Shown here piece by piece: positions 9,156 through 17,704 of a stretch of 58,012 nucleotides of DNA. Below the pieces are notes generated by a model. That model did no database searches and was not told the origin of the DNA. It saw only the letters and a list, made by a program, of their open reading frames with translations. Origin of the DNA: an uncultured bacterium (lineage in GTDB: Bacteria; Bacillota; Clostridia; Lachnospirales; Lachnospiraceae); NCBI GenBank assembly GCA_947643595.1, contig CANRWP010000017.1:1-58012 (forward strand), in the 5' to 3' direction. How positions within the stretch are numbered: position 1 is the stretch's first letter; every line of letters starts with the position of its first letter. Both the position numbers and the translations under genes were made by a program.

Positions 9156-11225
9156 ATGTACTGCACTTCTTGTGGAAAACAAATTGCAAACGACGCCGCA
9201 TTTTGCGGGTACTGCGGGACGCCCGTCTCCCGGGGCGATACGTCTGCCGGGCTGGTGGCGGCGGCGCGCACCGGCGCTCAGGACGCCATCGGCGCCCTGT
9301 ATGAAAAGACTTACAGTAGCGTCTATTACACCGTCAAATCCATGATCAGGGATGAGGACGCGGTGTTTGACATCATACAGGACACTTACATAAAAGCATT
9401 CGCCCACCTGGAGGGCTTCCGGGGCGATGAGAAATTCTCTCCGTGGGTGCGGCAGATTGCCGCCAACACGGCCAGAGACTGGCTGAAAAAGAAGCGCCCC
9501 ATGCTGTTTACGGAACTGGGCTCCGCCGACGAACAGGATACTCCCGTGGAGGAGCTGTTCCCGGATGAGCGCAGCGAAAATCTTCCGGATCAGATCATCG
9601 ACCAGAAGGAGACGAAGCGCCTGATCCGCGAGATCATCGAGGAACTACCGGAGGACCAGCGCGCCGCCATCGGCATGTTCTACTATGAGGAGATGTCGGT
9701 AAAAGAAATCGCCGCCGCTATGGACGTTTCCGAGAGCGCAGTCAAGAGCCGGCTGATGTACGGGCGAAACAAAATCGAGAAGAAGATTCTGGAATTGGAA
9801 AAACAGGGCACGAAGCTCTACAGCCTGGCTCCGCTTCCGTTCATGCTGCTGCTCTTCCGCTGCCAGAAGGCATATGCGGCCGAGGCGCCGGATTCCCGGA
9901 TCCTTCAGGCTATCCTCGCTTCGCGGCCTGTGGGTGCCGCCGGGACGGCAGCTTGCTCCGATGCGACGGGGGCTGCTGGAACAGCGGCTGGTTCTGAAGC
10001 GGCGGGTGTGGCAGGAGCAGCCGCGGCATCCGGCGGCCTTGGCGCACTGAAGATCGGGCTCATCGCTCTTGCCGCTGTGACAGTTGTCGGCCTTGGCGCT
10101 TTTGGCGTTACCCAGATCAGCTCCCGCCTGACCGAGCGTCAGGATTCGTGGGGCTCCGAAGACGTCAGTGACCGGGAGGAAGCTGAGGAATCAGAAGAGT
10201 CGGAAACCCAGAAAGAAGCGGCGGAATCAGAAGAGCCGGAAGCCCGGGAGGAGACGGCGGAAACGGGGGAGTCCGATCCCATCGACGAAGCTCTGGAACA
10301 GTACCGTACTGTCATCGGTCAGGCGGACAGTTATGATTATGGGGAATACGAATCAGACCTTTCGTGGCGCGAGTTCGTCGGCTACCGCTATGCACTGGTG
10401 CAGATGCAGCCGGACGACCCGGTTCCGACGCTGCTGCTGGAAAGGGAGGAAATGGATACCGAGATGTCCGTATCTATAGGCGGAGCCCGTGTTTTCCAAT
10501 ATGATCCGGATACAAAAACGCTGCATCAGCCCGGCGAAATGATCGGAGTCGGCGGAATCCACGGCGGCCTCTCCATGGCAGGGGACGGAAACGGAATGAT
10601 GACCCAGGGATGGTCCGGCGGAACCGGGGAAGGCTCCGTCACGCGGATCACGCTGGACGGAGATTCCCTCAAACGGGAAACCTGTTGGGAGGGCAGGATC
10701 GACCAGATGCCCGACTCGATCACTTTTATTGAGATCGAATGGCATGAGATCGACGATCTGTCCGCGTTTGACAGCTGGACAGCACCCGATTCAGGCGGAG
10801 CAAAAATGTCCGAATCGTCCGACAGCGGTACGCTTCGCACAAGCGGAGCCCTCATCACGCTCACCGGTACTGTTGGTACATACGATTATGACGAGATGCT
10901 CTCGCTGTTCAAGAAGTCTGATCCCGACTCTCCGTATTATGATCAGTACGAGTCTGCCCGTGAGTCTTTTGAAGGTGAGATGTACCGTATGATCGTACTG
11001 GATACGCCGCAGACTTTGCGCCTCAGGACCGGCGAAGAAGGCTATTTTGACGGTGAGGCCCTGATGATCAATATCCAGGGCATTGACAACATGGACCGGT
11101 ATGAGGGGCAGCATATCACGTTCACCATCGATCCGACCACTACCCATTGGCCCAACGACTGGTCGGTTCCCCTGGGGCAGCCCGTTGCCAATGATATATA
11201 TATTCCTGGCGAAAAAGATTTTTAA
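9156..11225 (+). CDS. Zinc-ribbon / ECF sigma factor / membrane-anchored fusion protein
   Basis: A 689-residue protein in four parts. Residues 1-22 form a zinc ribbon with C3, C6, C17 and C20. Residues about 33-110 are sigma-70 region 2 (DIIQDTYIKAF, WVRQIAANTARDWL). Residues about 150-212 are region 4 (LPEDQRAAIGMFYYEEMSVKEIA and an HTH). Then come an Ala/Gly linker and one membrane helix at about 299-318. An acidic Glu-rich stretch and a 300-residue C-terminal domain should lie outside the cell. The DNA-binding part would be tethered to the membrane until released, as if an anti-sigma protein had been fused in cis. Two matching ECF promoters, one upstream of its own unit and one downstream before the repeat protein, are likely targets. 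The outer domain is not recognised. Confidence 0.85.
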   Translation: MYCTSCGKQIANDAAFCGYCGTPVSRGDTSAGLVAAARTGAQDAIGALYEKTYSSVYYTVKSMIRDEDAVFDIIQDTYIKAFAHLEGFRGDEKFSPWVRQIAANTARDWLKKKRPMLFTELGSADEQDTPVEELFPDERSENLPDQIIDQKETKRLIREIIEELPEDQRAAIGMFYYEEMSVKEIAAAMDVSESAVKSRLMYGRNKIEKKILELEKQGTKLYSLAPLPFMLLLFRCQKAYAAEAPDSRILQAILASRPVGAAGTAACSDATGAAGTAAGSEAAGVAGAAAASGGLGALKIGLIALAAVTVVGLGAFGVTQISSRLTERQDSWGSEDVSDREEAEESEESETQKEAAESEEPEAREETAETGESDPIDEALEQYRTVIGQADSYDYGEYESDLSWREFVGYRYALVQMQPDDPVPTLLLEREEMDTEMSVSIGGARVFQYDPDTKTLHQPGEMIGVGGIHGGLSMAGDGNGMMTQGWSGGTGEGSVTRITLDGDSLKRETCWEGRIDQMPDSITFIEIEWHEIDDLSAFDSWTAPDSGGAKMSESSDSGTLRTSGALITLTGTVGTYDYDEMLSLFKKSDPDSPYYDQYESARESFEGEMYRMIVLDTPQTLRLRTGEEGYFDGEALMINIQGIDNMDRYEGQHITFTIDPTTTHWPNDWSVPLGQPVANDIYIPGEKDF

Positions 11226-11241
11226 ACTTTTTTGAAAATCC

Positions 11242-11271
11242 TGCAACCGGTCAATTTCCTCAGTCGTTTTA
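11242..11271 (+). promoter_or_regulatory. Second copy of the ECF-type promoter, before the coiled-coil gene
   Basis: TGCAACC (11242-11248), a 16-base gap, then CGTTTTATAGG from 11265. Outside the spacer it matches the promoter at 8951 almost base for base. It places the 11317 gene in the regulon of the neighbouring sigma factor. Confidence 0.65.
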
Positions 11272-11316
11272 TAGGTGTAAACGATCAAAACCACTTTTGA
11301 AACGGAGGAAAAACTT

Positions 11317-11946
11317 ATGCATTTCGTAATGAAAGACGACTGGAAAGCAGAGTGGCGTAAGCATGTGATCCAGGTTCATCACGGAAGCTGTCACTGGGGC
11401 GACAATGCATTCACGGAAGAAGAAATGAGAAGGTACTGGCCTGAAGATTTCGAAAATAAGACTGTTGAAGATATGTCTGAAAAACAGGCCGCTGAAAAGG
11501 CAGAAAAAGAACGGCTTGAGAAAGAGGCGGCTGAAAAGGCGGCAAGAGAGCAGGCCGAACGCGAGGCGGCGGAGAAAGCAGCTAAAGAGCAGGCGGAACG
11601 CGAGGCGGCGGAGAAAGCAGCCAAAGAGCAGGCGGAGCTCGAAGCGGCGGAGAAAGCAGCTAAAGAGCAGGCGGAGCTCGAAGCGGCCGAAAGAGCAGCT
11701 AAAGAGCAGGCGGAGCTCGAAGCGGCCGAACAGGCTGCAAAAGAAAAGGCAGAGCTCGAGGCGGCGGAGAAGGCGGCTAAAGAACAGGCGGAACGTGAGG
11801 CGGCGGAGCAAAAAACAAAGCAATGTCATAAATGTGGAACTGAGTATGAGGCTGACGCGGAGCACGGATGTATGTGTGTCTATCATGAATATATTTATGA
11901 TGCCGAGAGCGGTACGTACTATACAAAGTCAACCAGGATATGGTGA
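11317..11946 (+). CDS. Coiled-coil repeat protein with C-terminal Cys cluster
   Basis: A 209-residue protein of unknown function. Residues 1-55 are a small domain (DDWKAEWRKHVIQVHHGSC). Residues 70-160 are seven tandem copies of the 13-residue unit EAAEKAAKEQAER/L, a strongly charged helix like those of TolA-type proteins. The tail holds CHKCGTEYEADAEHGCMC, a likely zinc-binding knuckle. There is no signal peptide or membrane segment. The ATG follows GGAGG by about 8 bases. It lies directly behind the sigma-factor gene and has its own ECF-type promoter, so it is probably made in response to the same signal. Confidence 0.75.
   Translation: MHFVMKDDWKAEWRKHVIQVHHGSCHWGDNAFTEEEMRRYWPEDFENKTVEDMSEKQAAEKAEKERLEKEAAEKAAREQAEREAAEKAAKEQAEREAAEKAAKEQAELEAAEKAAKEQAELEAAERAAKEQAELEAAEQAAKEKAELEAAEKAAKEQAEREAAEQKTKQCHKCGTEYEADAEHGCMCVYHEYIYDAESGTYYTKSTRIW
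11524..11796 (+). repeat. Seven 39-base tandem repeats encoding EAAEKAAKEQAE(R/L)
   Basis: Seven in-frame 39-base units with a few substitutions encode the helical repeat. The unit number is likely variable between strains through slippage. Confidence 0.85.
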
Positions 11947-11985
11947 CTAACCGCCGTCCTCTCACAGCGCCGTACGTAAATCAAA
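11944..11985 (-). other. Possible group II intron 3'-region scrap
   Basis: On the minus strand this reads TACGTACGGCGCTGTGAGAG, then GACGGCGGTTAGTCACC. This resembles the end of domain IV in bacterial group II introns. A related stretch occurs near 55.18 kb. No intron reverse transcriptase is present in the window, so it would be a relic. Confidence 0.35.
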
Positions 11986-12021
11986 GGAACAACCGAAAGC
12001 GGCACGCTGTCACTCTCCTCG

Positions 12022-12204
12022 CAGGGACTGAAATCGGTATCAACCGACAGCCCCTCTTTCATATTGGAAACTGTCTCTTACGCGTTCATCTCCCATCCGC
12101 CTCCCTTGATCCTCAACTCATCGATCTCTTTTTTACCTCTTTCTTCTCCCGCCCCAGATCGACAAAACATAGTTTTTTGAGACGATTCAGCACCGACAGA
12201 GAGA
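12022..12204. repeat. Internally deleted copy of parts of the 20.8-22.4 kb sugar operon
   Basis: Three pieces in the same order and orientation match the second sugar operon. 12022-12093 matches 20803-20874 with 2 differences. 12082-12105 matches 21106-21129 with 1. 12104-12204 matches 22263-22364 with about 5, including one 1-base gap. The first two pieces overlap in the shared 12-base word GCGTTCATCTCC. It encodes nothing useful and looks like a decayed duplicate with two large deletions. The rest of 11947-12383 shows no gene. Confidence 0.8.
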
Positions 12205-12288
12205 CGTAACATGAACATATCCTCCACGGTTTTTCTTTATTGTTCTTGAAACTTGGAGGTAATGCAAAAACTTTTCTGGTTTCGGGCA

Positions 12289-12339
12289 TAAAAATGGAGC
12301 TGTTGCTCCGATAGATTTTTCATCTGCTTTTGCAACAGC
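12289..12339 (-). terminator. Likely terminator of the first sugar operon
   Basis: GCTGTTGC (12299-12306) pairs with GCAACAGC (12332-12339). On the minus strand the hairpin is followed by TCCATTTTTA. It lies about 45 bases past the stop of the binding-protein gene. The loop is long at 25 bases, so confidence is moderate. Confidence 0.45.
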
Positions 12340-12383
12340 CCCCCGCTTTATCTGCTTATTGATTATTTTTTAACAACGCCGGT

Positions 12384-13466
12384 CTATTCAACAGAATCCT
12401 TCGTCAGAATGGATACACCAGTATCAATATAATCCGGCGATACGGAACCGCCATTGATAGCAGTAATTGCCGCATACATTCCTTCATATCCCATTACGTC
12501 GGGATTCTGAGCCATTGTACAGATAAGGGAACCATCCTTGATCAACTGTATCACCGCATCAGACTTGTCCATACCTGCTGCCACAATGTTATTTCCGTCT
12601 TCCGCCACCGCATTGCCAACGCCTACACAGGAACCTTCATTTGCGCCAAACAGCGCAACACAGCCCTGAGAAATAAAGTTAGCTGCCGCATCTTTAGATT
12701 TCGCCGCATCACCATCTGCATACTGTGTTTCCAGTATTTCAAAAGCAGTTCCCTCAAATGCCGAACGGAATCCCTCGTCTCTGTCAACGGTTGAAGTGGT
12801 CGCAGCATTAACAGATACGATACCTATTTTACCCTCTTCGATTCCTTTGTCTTTCAGCGCTGCCAGAACCTGCTCTCCTGCAGTCTTTCCTGCCGCCCTG
12901 TTATCTGTACCCAGCTGCTGTACACAGGGATAATTTGCAAAAGAATCTACCTGCACGATCTTTACTCCTGCCTCATCCGCCTCCTGCAGTGCCGAACTGA
13001 TCGCGTCGGGGCCGTTTGCGGAAACAAGAATAGCCGTTGCGCCATCTGCCACAGCATTGTTTACACATTCGATCTGTTTTGCATCGTCCTTTACATCCGG
13101 AGCAATCCACTTATACTCACAACCGAGTTCTTCTGCCGCCTGCTTACATCCCTTGTCCATATTTACCCAATGCTGATCCATGGAGTCGATCGTGATCAGA
13201 ACAACTTTCTGTCCTTCTCCATCGCCGGGGCCCGCAATATCTCCCGTCTCCCCTGCAAGCATATCGTTTGCAGCCGCAGGAGCTTCTGCTTCTTCCTCCA
13301 CAGCAGGAGCCTCCTCCGCTTCGGGCGCTGCTTCCTCAGTCTCCTCTGCCGCTGCCCCTTCCGGCTCAGCTGCCGGAGTTGTTTCGTCGGATGTGGAGCC
13401 ACAGCCTACCAGCACTGCAGAAACCACAGCCATTGACAAAATGATGCTTAGCACTTTCTTTTTCAT
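12384..13466 (-). CDS. Sugar ABC transporter substrate-binding lipoprotein (RbsB-like)
   Basis: A 360-residue secreted lipoprotein. The signal peptide MKKKVLSIILSMAVVSAVLVGC gives a lipobox with C22 as the lipid-attached residue. An unusually long Glu/Ala/Pro-rich linker (about residues 25-75) precedes a type I periplasmic-binding fold: VVLITIDSMDQHWVNMDKGC, ILVSANGPDAISSAL, and GANEGSCVGVGNAVAE in the C-lobe. It captures a sugar outside the cell and delivers it to the permease encoded next. It is the last gene of a four-gene minus-strand operon. The AGE epimerase in the operon hints at a manno- or gluco-configured sugar or disaccharide. Confidence 0.88.
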   Translation of the reverse strand: MKKKVLSIILSMAVVSAVLVGCGSTSDETTPAAEPEGAAAEETEEAAPEAEEAPAVEEEAEAPAAANDMLAGETGDIAGPGDGEGQKVVLITIDSMDQHWVNMDKGCKQAAEELGCEYKWIAPDVKDDAKQIECVNNAVADGATAILVSANGPDAISSALQEADEAGVKIVQVDSFANYPCVQQLGTDNRAAGKTAGEQVLAALKDKGIEEGKIGIVSVNAATTSTVDRDEGFRSAFEGTAFEILETQYADGDAAKSKDAAANFISQGCVALFGANEGSCVGVGNAVAEDGNNIVAAGMDKSDAVIQLIKDGSLICTMAQNPDVMGYEGMYAAITAINGGSVSPDYIDTGVSILTKDSVE

Positions 13467-13521
13467 AATAATACCTTTCCTTTCTTTTTTGTTTTTATAA
13501 TAAGCATTTCTGCTATTATAC

Positions 13522-14538
13522 TCAGTTATTTTTATTCCTCCTCGTTTTGCTCTTACCGGTTCTTACAATAACATCCATCAAAACAGCCACCACGACGATA
13601 ATGCCTATGATGATATTACGAATAGCAACCGGTGCGCCGGCAAACTGAAGACCGTTCTGAAGCACACCCCATATTGAAGCGCCGATCACAGTCCCCAGAA
13701 GAATTCCTGATCCCCCCAGAGTCGAAACACCACCAATCACAGAAGCCGCCACCGCATACATTTCATAAGATGTACCTGCATCCATCGTACCTGTACCGGT
13801 GGATGCACAGGTGATCAGTCCCGTAACACACGCGCAGAAAGCAGATACCACATATACATACACGATCGTATGATTTACATTGACACCGGATAGCCTCGCC
13901 GCGTCGATATTGCTTCCTGTCGCATAAATATGCCGTCCAGTCTTTGTTCTTCCCATAATATAATTAAATACAAGCCAGATAACTATGGCGATCCAGAAAG
14001 CGCTGAATATTCCCAATACTTTTCCACTGTAGAAAAAGCTGCGGAATCCCTTTGCCCCCTCGCCGATGGAATCCGTATTATAGTTTCCGTTGACAATCTG
14101 CGCAATTCCTCTGGCAATCGTCATTGTGCCGAGCGTCGCAATAAAAGGCGGCAATTTGCATCTGGATACAAGAATGCCATTGACGTATCCCACTACCAGA
14201 CAGCACGCCAGAGTGATCAAAACTGCAACCCATGGATTTACCCCGTGACACATAAGTGTTGCGGATATCATGCAGCTCATTCCTACCACTGAACCGATCG
14301 AAAGATCAATATTGCCTGTAAAAAGTACATAAGACTGTCCCACTCCGATCAAAAGTGTCGGCGCAATCTGCCTCAAAAGGTTTGTTATATTTCTGGATGT
14401 AAAAAAATTAGTGTTAATAAATCCAAATACAATGCACAAAACTACTAATCCAACTGTCACCGTAATTACCTGTCCCATGCCTTTCTGAGATACAAAACGC
14501 TGAAGAGTGCCGGGATTTTTTTCACTTGAATTATTCAT
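13522..14538 (-). CDS. Sugar ABC transporter permease (RbsC-like)
   Basis: A 338-residue polytopic protein of the BPD_transp_2 family with 8-10 hydrophobic segments. LFTGNIDLSIGSVVGMSCM and IATLGTMTIARGIAQI are the conserved stretches of ribose/xylose-type permeases, and GGVSTLGGSGILLGTVIGA is the cytoplasmic coupling region. It forms the membrane channel for the uptake system. It lies 12 bases after the ATPase stop in the same operon. Confidence 0.9.
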   Translation of the reverse strand: MNNSSEKNPGTLQRFVSQKGMGQVITVTVGLVVLCIVFGFINTNFFTSRNITNLLRQIAPTLLIGVGQSYVLFTGNIDLSIGSVVGMSCMISATLMCHGVNPWVAVLITLACCLVVGYVNGILVSRCKLPPFIATLGTMTIARGIAQIVNGNYNTDSIGEGAKGFRSFFYSGKVLGIFSAFWIAIVIWLVFNYIMGRTKTGRHIYATGSNIDAARLSGVNVNHTIVYVYVVSAFCACVTGLITCASTGTGTMDAGTSYEMYAVAASVIGGVSTLGGSGILLGTVIGASIWGVLQNGLQFAGAPVAIRNIIIGIIVVVAVLMDVIVRTGKSKTRRNKNN

Positions 14539-14550
14539 GTCATCCTCCGA

Positions 14551-16080
14551 TCATTTATTCTTTTCAAACTGTGTAGCTTTTGTCAGAATCTTATCCTGCG
14601 TCGCATCCTCGATCATAAATTCTCCGGTAATGCGGCCGTCGCACATAACAATAATCCTGTCGCTCATCCCCATGACCTCTGGCATCTCCGAGGAAACAAA
14701 CATCACACCGATACCACTTTGCTTTAACTGATTCATCAGATTATAGATCTCAACCTTCGCCGCCACATCGATTCCTCTGGTAGGTTCGTCAAAGATCACT
14801 ACCCTTGAATTTCTGACCAGCCATTTCGCCACAACGACCTTCTGCTGATTACCTCCCGAAAGGCTTCCCGCCGCCACCTGGGCATTTGGCAATTTGATCC
14901 TGAGTGAACTGACCGACTGATCGACGATCTCCTTTTCCTTTTTCCGATTCACTGTCCCCAAAATACCGCCGCTGAGCATATCCAGATTCGGCAAAGCTAT
15001 ATTGTCTGAAATACTCAGTCCCGTACAGAGACCATCCTTTTTCCGATCCTCCGGCGCAAGCACAAGACCAGCCCGGATGGCGTCTATTGGACTATTGATC
15101 TTCACCTCTTTCCCATCAATAAAAATCTGACCGCTTTCCTTCTCGTCGATCCCGAAGATCGCTCTTGTTGTCTCGGTACGTCCCGCTCCCATCAATCCGG
15201 CGATCCCCACGATCTCTCCCTCATACAGTTCCAGATTAATTTCCCGCACCAGCCGACCCGCATTCAGATTCTTTACCTCCAGAATCTTTTTCCCTGTCTT
15301 CCTATTGACCCGCGGAAACTTTTCCTTGATTTCATGGCCTACCATATTGGCGATGATCTCATCCATCCTGTTGATATCGTAGGGCATCTCCTTGATGAAC
15401 TTTCCGTCCCTCATGATGATCACTCTGTCCGCGATATGCTGCAATTCTTCCAAACGATGGGAAATATATACGATACCGATCCCATCGGCTTTCAGTTGAT
15501 GGATAATCTTAAACAGTTCATCGATCTCTTTGGATGTCAGCGCCGAAGTTGGCTCGTCCATGATCAGCACCCTTGCATTTTGGGAGAGCGCTTTGGCAAT
15601 CTCTACCATTTGCTGCTTGGATACTGCCAGATCACCTACCTGTACCGCAGGGTCAATATCAATATTCAGTTTGTCAAGAATCTGTTTCGTCTCCTCATTC
15701 ATTCGACCATTATCCAGACGGCCTTTTTTTACAATCTCCCTTCCGAGAAAAATATTCTCTGCCACACTTAAATGTGTGCACATATTCAATTCCTGATGGA
15801 TGATCGCTATTCCCGCGTCTTTTGCTTTATTTGCATCCCATTCTCTGATTTTTTCTCCGAATAAAATAATCTCTCCATCATCCCTCTGATATACCCCCGA
15901 AAGAATTTTCATCAGTGTGGACTTACCGGCACCATTTTCCCCCAGAAGCGATAAAACCTCCCCGGAATACAGATTGAAGCGCACCTCCTCCAATGCCTTT
16001 ACACCCGGAAATTGCTTTGTGATACCCGTCATTCGAACCAGTTCCTGTCCGGCAGGTATATGATTTTTGTTTCCCTCCAT
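14551..16080 (-). CDS. Sugar ABC transporter ATP-binding protein (RbsA/MglA-like, two ATPase domains)
   Basis: A 509-residue tandem ATPase. The N-half has the Walker A GENGAGKSTLMKIL, signature-like LAVSKQQMVEIAKAL and Walker B VLIMDEPTSAL. The C-half has the degenerate P-loop GLMGAGRTETTRAI and signature LSGGNQQKVVVAKWL with Walker B VVIFDEPTRGID. The degenerate second P-loop is normal for this family. It powers sugar import through the adjacent permease. Confidence 0.92.
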   Translation of the reverse strand: MEGNKNHIPAGQELVRMTGITKQFPGVKALEEVRFNLYSGEVLSLLGENGAGKSTLMKILSGVYQRDDGEIILFGEKIREWDANKAKDAGIAIIHQELNMCTHLSVAENIFLGREIVKKGRLDNGRMNEETKQILDKLNIDIDPAVQVGDLAVSKQQMVEIAKALSQNARVLIMDEPTSALTSKEIDELFKIIHQLKADGIGIVYISHRLEELQHIADRVIIMRDGKFIKEMPYDINRMDEIIANMVGHEIKEKFPRVNRKTGKKILEVKNLNAGRLVREINLELYEGEIVGIAGLMGAGRTETTRAIFGIDEKESGQIFIDGKEVKINSPIDAIRAGLVLAPEDRKKDGLCTGLSISDNIALPNLDMLSGGILGTVNRKKEKEIVDQSVSSLRIKLPNAQVAAGSLSGGNQQKVVVAKWLVRNSRVVIFDEPTRGIDVAAKVEIYNLMNQLKQSGIGVMFVSSEMPEVMGMSDRIIVMCDGRITGEFMIEDATQDKILTKATQFEKNK

Positions 16081-16098
16081 CCGCTTTCGTTTCCTTTC

Positions 16099-17394
16099 TT
16101 ATTTCAGCATCTCCTCGATCCGCAGAGTACATTCCATCATCGCACGATCTGTGTGATAAATACATTTCCACTGATTACCTATATCCGCAATAATGGGAGT
16201 ACCGTCCTGACTCAAAAGTTGTCTCGACTCTCCTATTTCTTTGTTATAAAAATATTTTTTATCAAATTCCCACAATTCTGCAAATTTTTCCAGATATCGC
16301 TCATCCTCTGTAACCTGGTAGGCATCAAGAAATCCGGTCAGCGATTCAAAATTCTGCCACCATTCTTTATCTGTCACGATAAGCCGTCCGTCATGCAGGC
16401 CATCCCGGTAAATCCCCCCATAGCATTTATCCCACCCATTGTTCAGTATATAATCGGCGAATTTTCTGGTAAGCTCCCTCGCAGGCGGCTCTCCCAGAAT
16501 CTTATACGCCTTATTCAGAAGCCACGTCAATTCTATATTATGTCCGTAAGATGTCGTATCTATCGGATTTCGGTTCGCACTCTCCGGATCGCGGTCGTAA
16601 TTCCAGGTTCTTCGGATAGAGATTGCCGGTCTTGGAACAAAATCAACGCCAAACTGGTTTTTACCGCACCAGAAATCGTAATCTACCATGTAATCCAGAA
16701 TAATCTGTATAATCTCTTTCAGCGCCCTCTTATGTATCTCTTTCCCTGTCGCCTCATAAAGGGTTGTATAAGCCTCCATTGTATGCATATGAATATCCAG
16801 AGATTTCAAATCTCCTCCGTTCACTCCGGCCCTCTCCAGTGTCCAGTCTGCTTTAAAATTTTCAAAGTAACCTCCATACCTCGTATCCGAAGCATATTTT
16901 TTCAATATGTCAAACGTTTTTTCAGCGTAACCCAGCCCTCTTTCATCTTTGGAAGCCAGATAATACTCAGCCAAAGCATAGATGGCAAATGTCTGTCCAT
17001 AAGTCAGTTTCCCGTTGTCAAGTACATTACCCTTCCGGTCTGTCACCCAGGCCCAGCCACCATTTTCTTCATCCCAAAACTTATCGATCAAAAAATCGAC
17101 ACCCTGTTTTGCCGCTTCCATACATGCCTCTGCCATGCCATATCGTTCAGCAAACCCGCTTCTCAAGATGGAAGAGAATCCCCAGATCATTCTGGTCTGT
17201 GTCACGATCATTTTATCGTCAGGTGACAAAACAGCCAGATTTTCCATCGGTTTTCCGTCTTCGTCAAAGCATACAAGATATCCTCCATATTTATTATCGA
17301 TCCCCTTTTGAAGCCAGAAAGGAACACTCTTCTTCATAAAGCTTTCCATTTCTGATTTTATCCCCAAAAGCACATCTGTTTTTCCTTTGCTCAT
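16099..17394 (-). CDS. AGE-family epimerase (cellobiose/mannobiose 2-epimerase-like)
   Basis: A 431-residue alpha/alpha-barrel protein of the N-acylglucosamine 2-epimerase superfamily. Characteristic stretches are TQTRMIWGFSSIL, the GGWAWVTDRKGN region, DIHMHTMEAYTTLYEATG and the catalytic SYGHNIELTWLL. That last form is closer to cellobiose or mannobiose 2-epimerases than to GlcNAc epimerases. It would interconvert glucose and mannose at a reducing end. It is the first gene of the sugar operon, so it probably processes the imported sugar. The start follows GGGAGG with good spacing. The exact substrate is uncertain. Confidence 0.82.
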   Translation of the reverse strand: MSKGKTDVLLGIKSEMESFMKKSVPFWLQKGIDNKYGGYLVCFDEDGKPMENLAVLSPDDKMIVTQTRMIWGFSSILRSGFAERYGMAEACMEAAKQGVDFLIDKFWDEENGGWAWVTDRKGNVLDNGKLTYGQTFAIYALAEYYLASKDERGLGYAEKTFDILKKYASDTRYGGYFENFKADWTLERAGVNGGDLKSLDIHMHTMEAYTTLYEATGKEIHKRALKEIIQIILDYMVDYDFWCGKNQFGVDFVPRPAISIRRTWNYDRDPESANRNPIDTTSYGHNIELTWLLNKAYKILGEPPARELTRKFADYILNNGWDKCYGGIYRDGLHDGRLIVTDKEWWQNFESLTGFLDAYQVTEDERYLEKFAELWEFDKKYFYNKEIGESRQLLSQDGTPIIADIGNQWKCIYHTDRAMMECTLRIEEMLK

Positions 17395-17443
17395 CTATTC
17401 TGTCCTCCCGCTCTCAATTACCGTTTTCCCTTTTATTGTTTAA

Positions 17444-17472
17444 ATTATATTTGAAACGGTTCAAATTTTCAA
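17444..17472 (-). promoter_or_regulatory. Promoter of the first sugar operon with a LacI operator in its spacer
   Basis: On the minus strand the -35 is TTGAAA (17467-17472) and the -10 is TATAAT (17444-17449), separated by 17 bases. The spacer holds the palindromic word TTTGAACCGTTTCAAA (17450-17465), a LacI-type operator. A bound repressor would block RNA polymerase. Confidence 0.75.
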
Positions 17473-17590
17473 TATGTTATAATTCACAATTTTACCTCGG
17501 TTTTTTTGTGTATAAATACTAAATTATGATTTTTTTTTACAATATTTTGCATTATTTTTTAAATTGTTTTGTTTTTCATCTTTACTTATA

Positions 17591-17606
17591 TATGAACCGT
17601 TTTAAT
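17591..17606. promoter_or_regulatory. Second LacI-type operator
   Basis: TGAACCGTTTTAA at 17593-17605 repeats the core of the operator at 17450. It lies about 30 bases upstream of the -35 of the lacI-family gene, so the regulator may bind both sites and control both directions. The remainder of the 17.4-17.7 kb spacer is very AT-rich. Confidence 0.6.
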
Positions 17607-17636
17607 TCAGATTTATAATGTGCCGCAACATGATTA

Positions 17637-17665
17637 TTGAAATAATTATATTCATAATGTATAAT
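17637..17665 (+). promoter_or_regulatory. Promoter of the LacI-family regulator
   Basis: TTGAAA (17637-17642), 17 bases, TATAAT (17660-17665), then a start codon 40 bases on. Confidence 0.65.
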
Positions 17666-17704
17666 CAATCAGGAGATAGAATCAGAGGAAATGAGGTTAT
17701 TATT

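Noticed and set aside
11524-11796. Tandem 39-base repeats considered as a CRISPR array
   Set aside because: The units follow one another without unique spacers, lie in frame within a protein and encode a regular helix.
11940-12209. A plus-strand ORF of 89 codons
   Set aside because: It runs through the intron-like scrap and the decayed copy of the sugar operon, which is on the opposite sense of its source genes.
16012-17226. A 404-codon open frame on the plus strand
   Set aside because: It is antisense to the AGE epimerase and has no family features.
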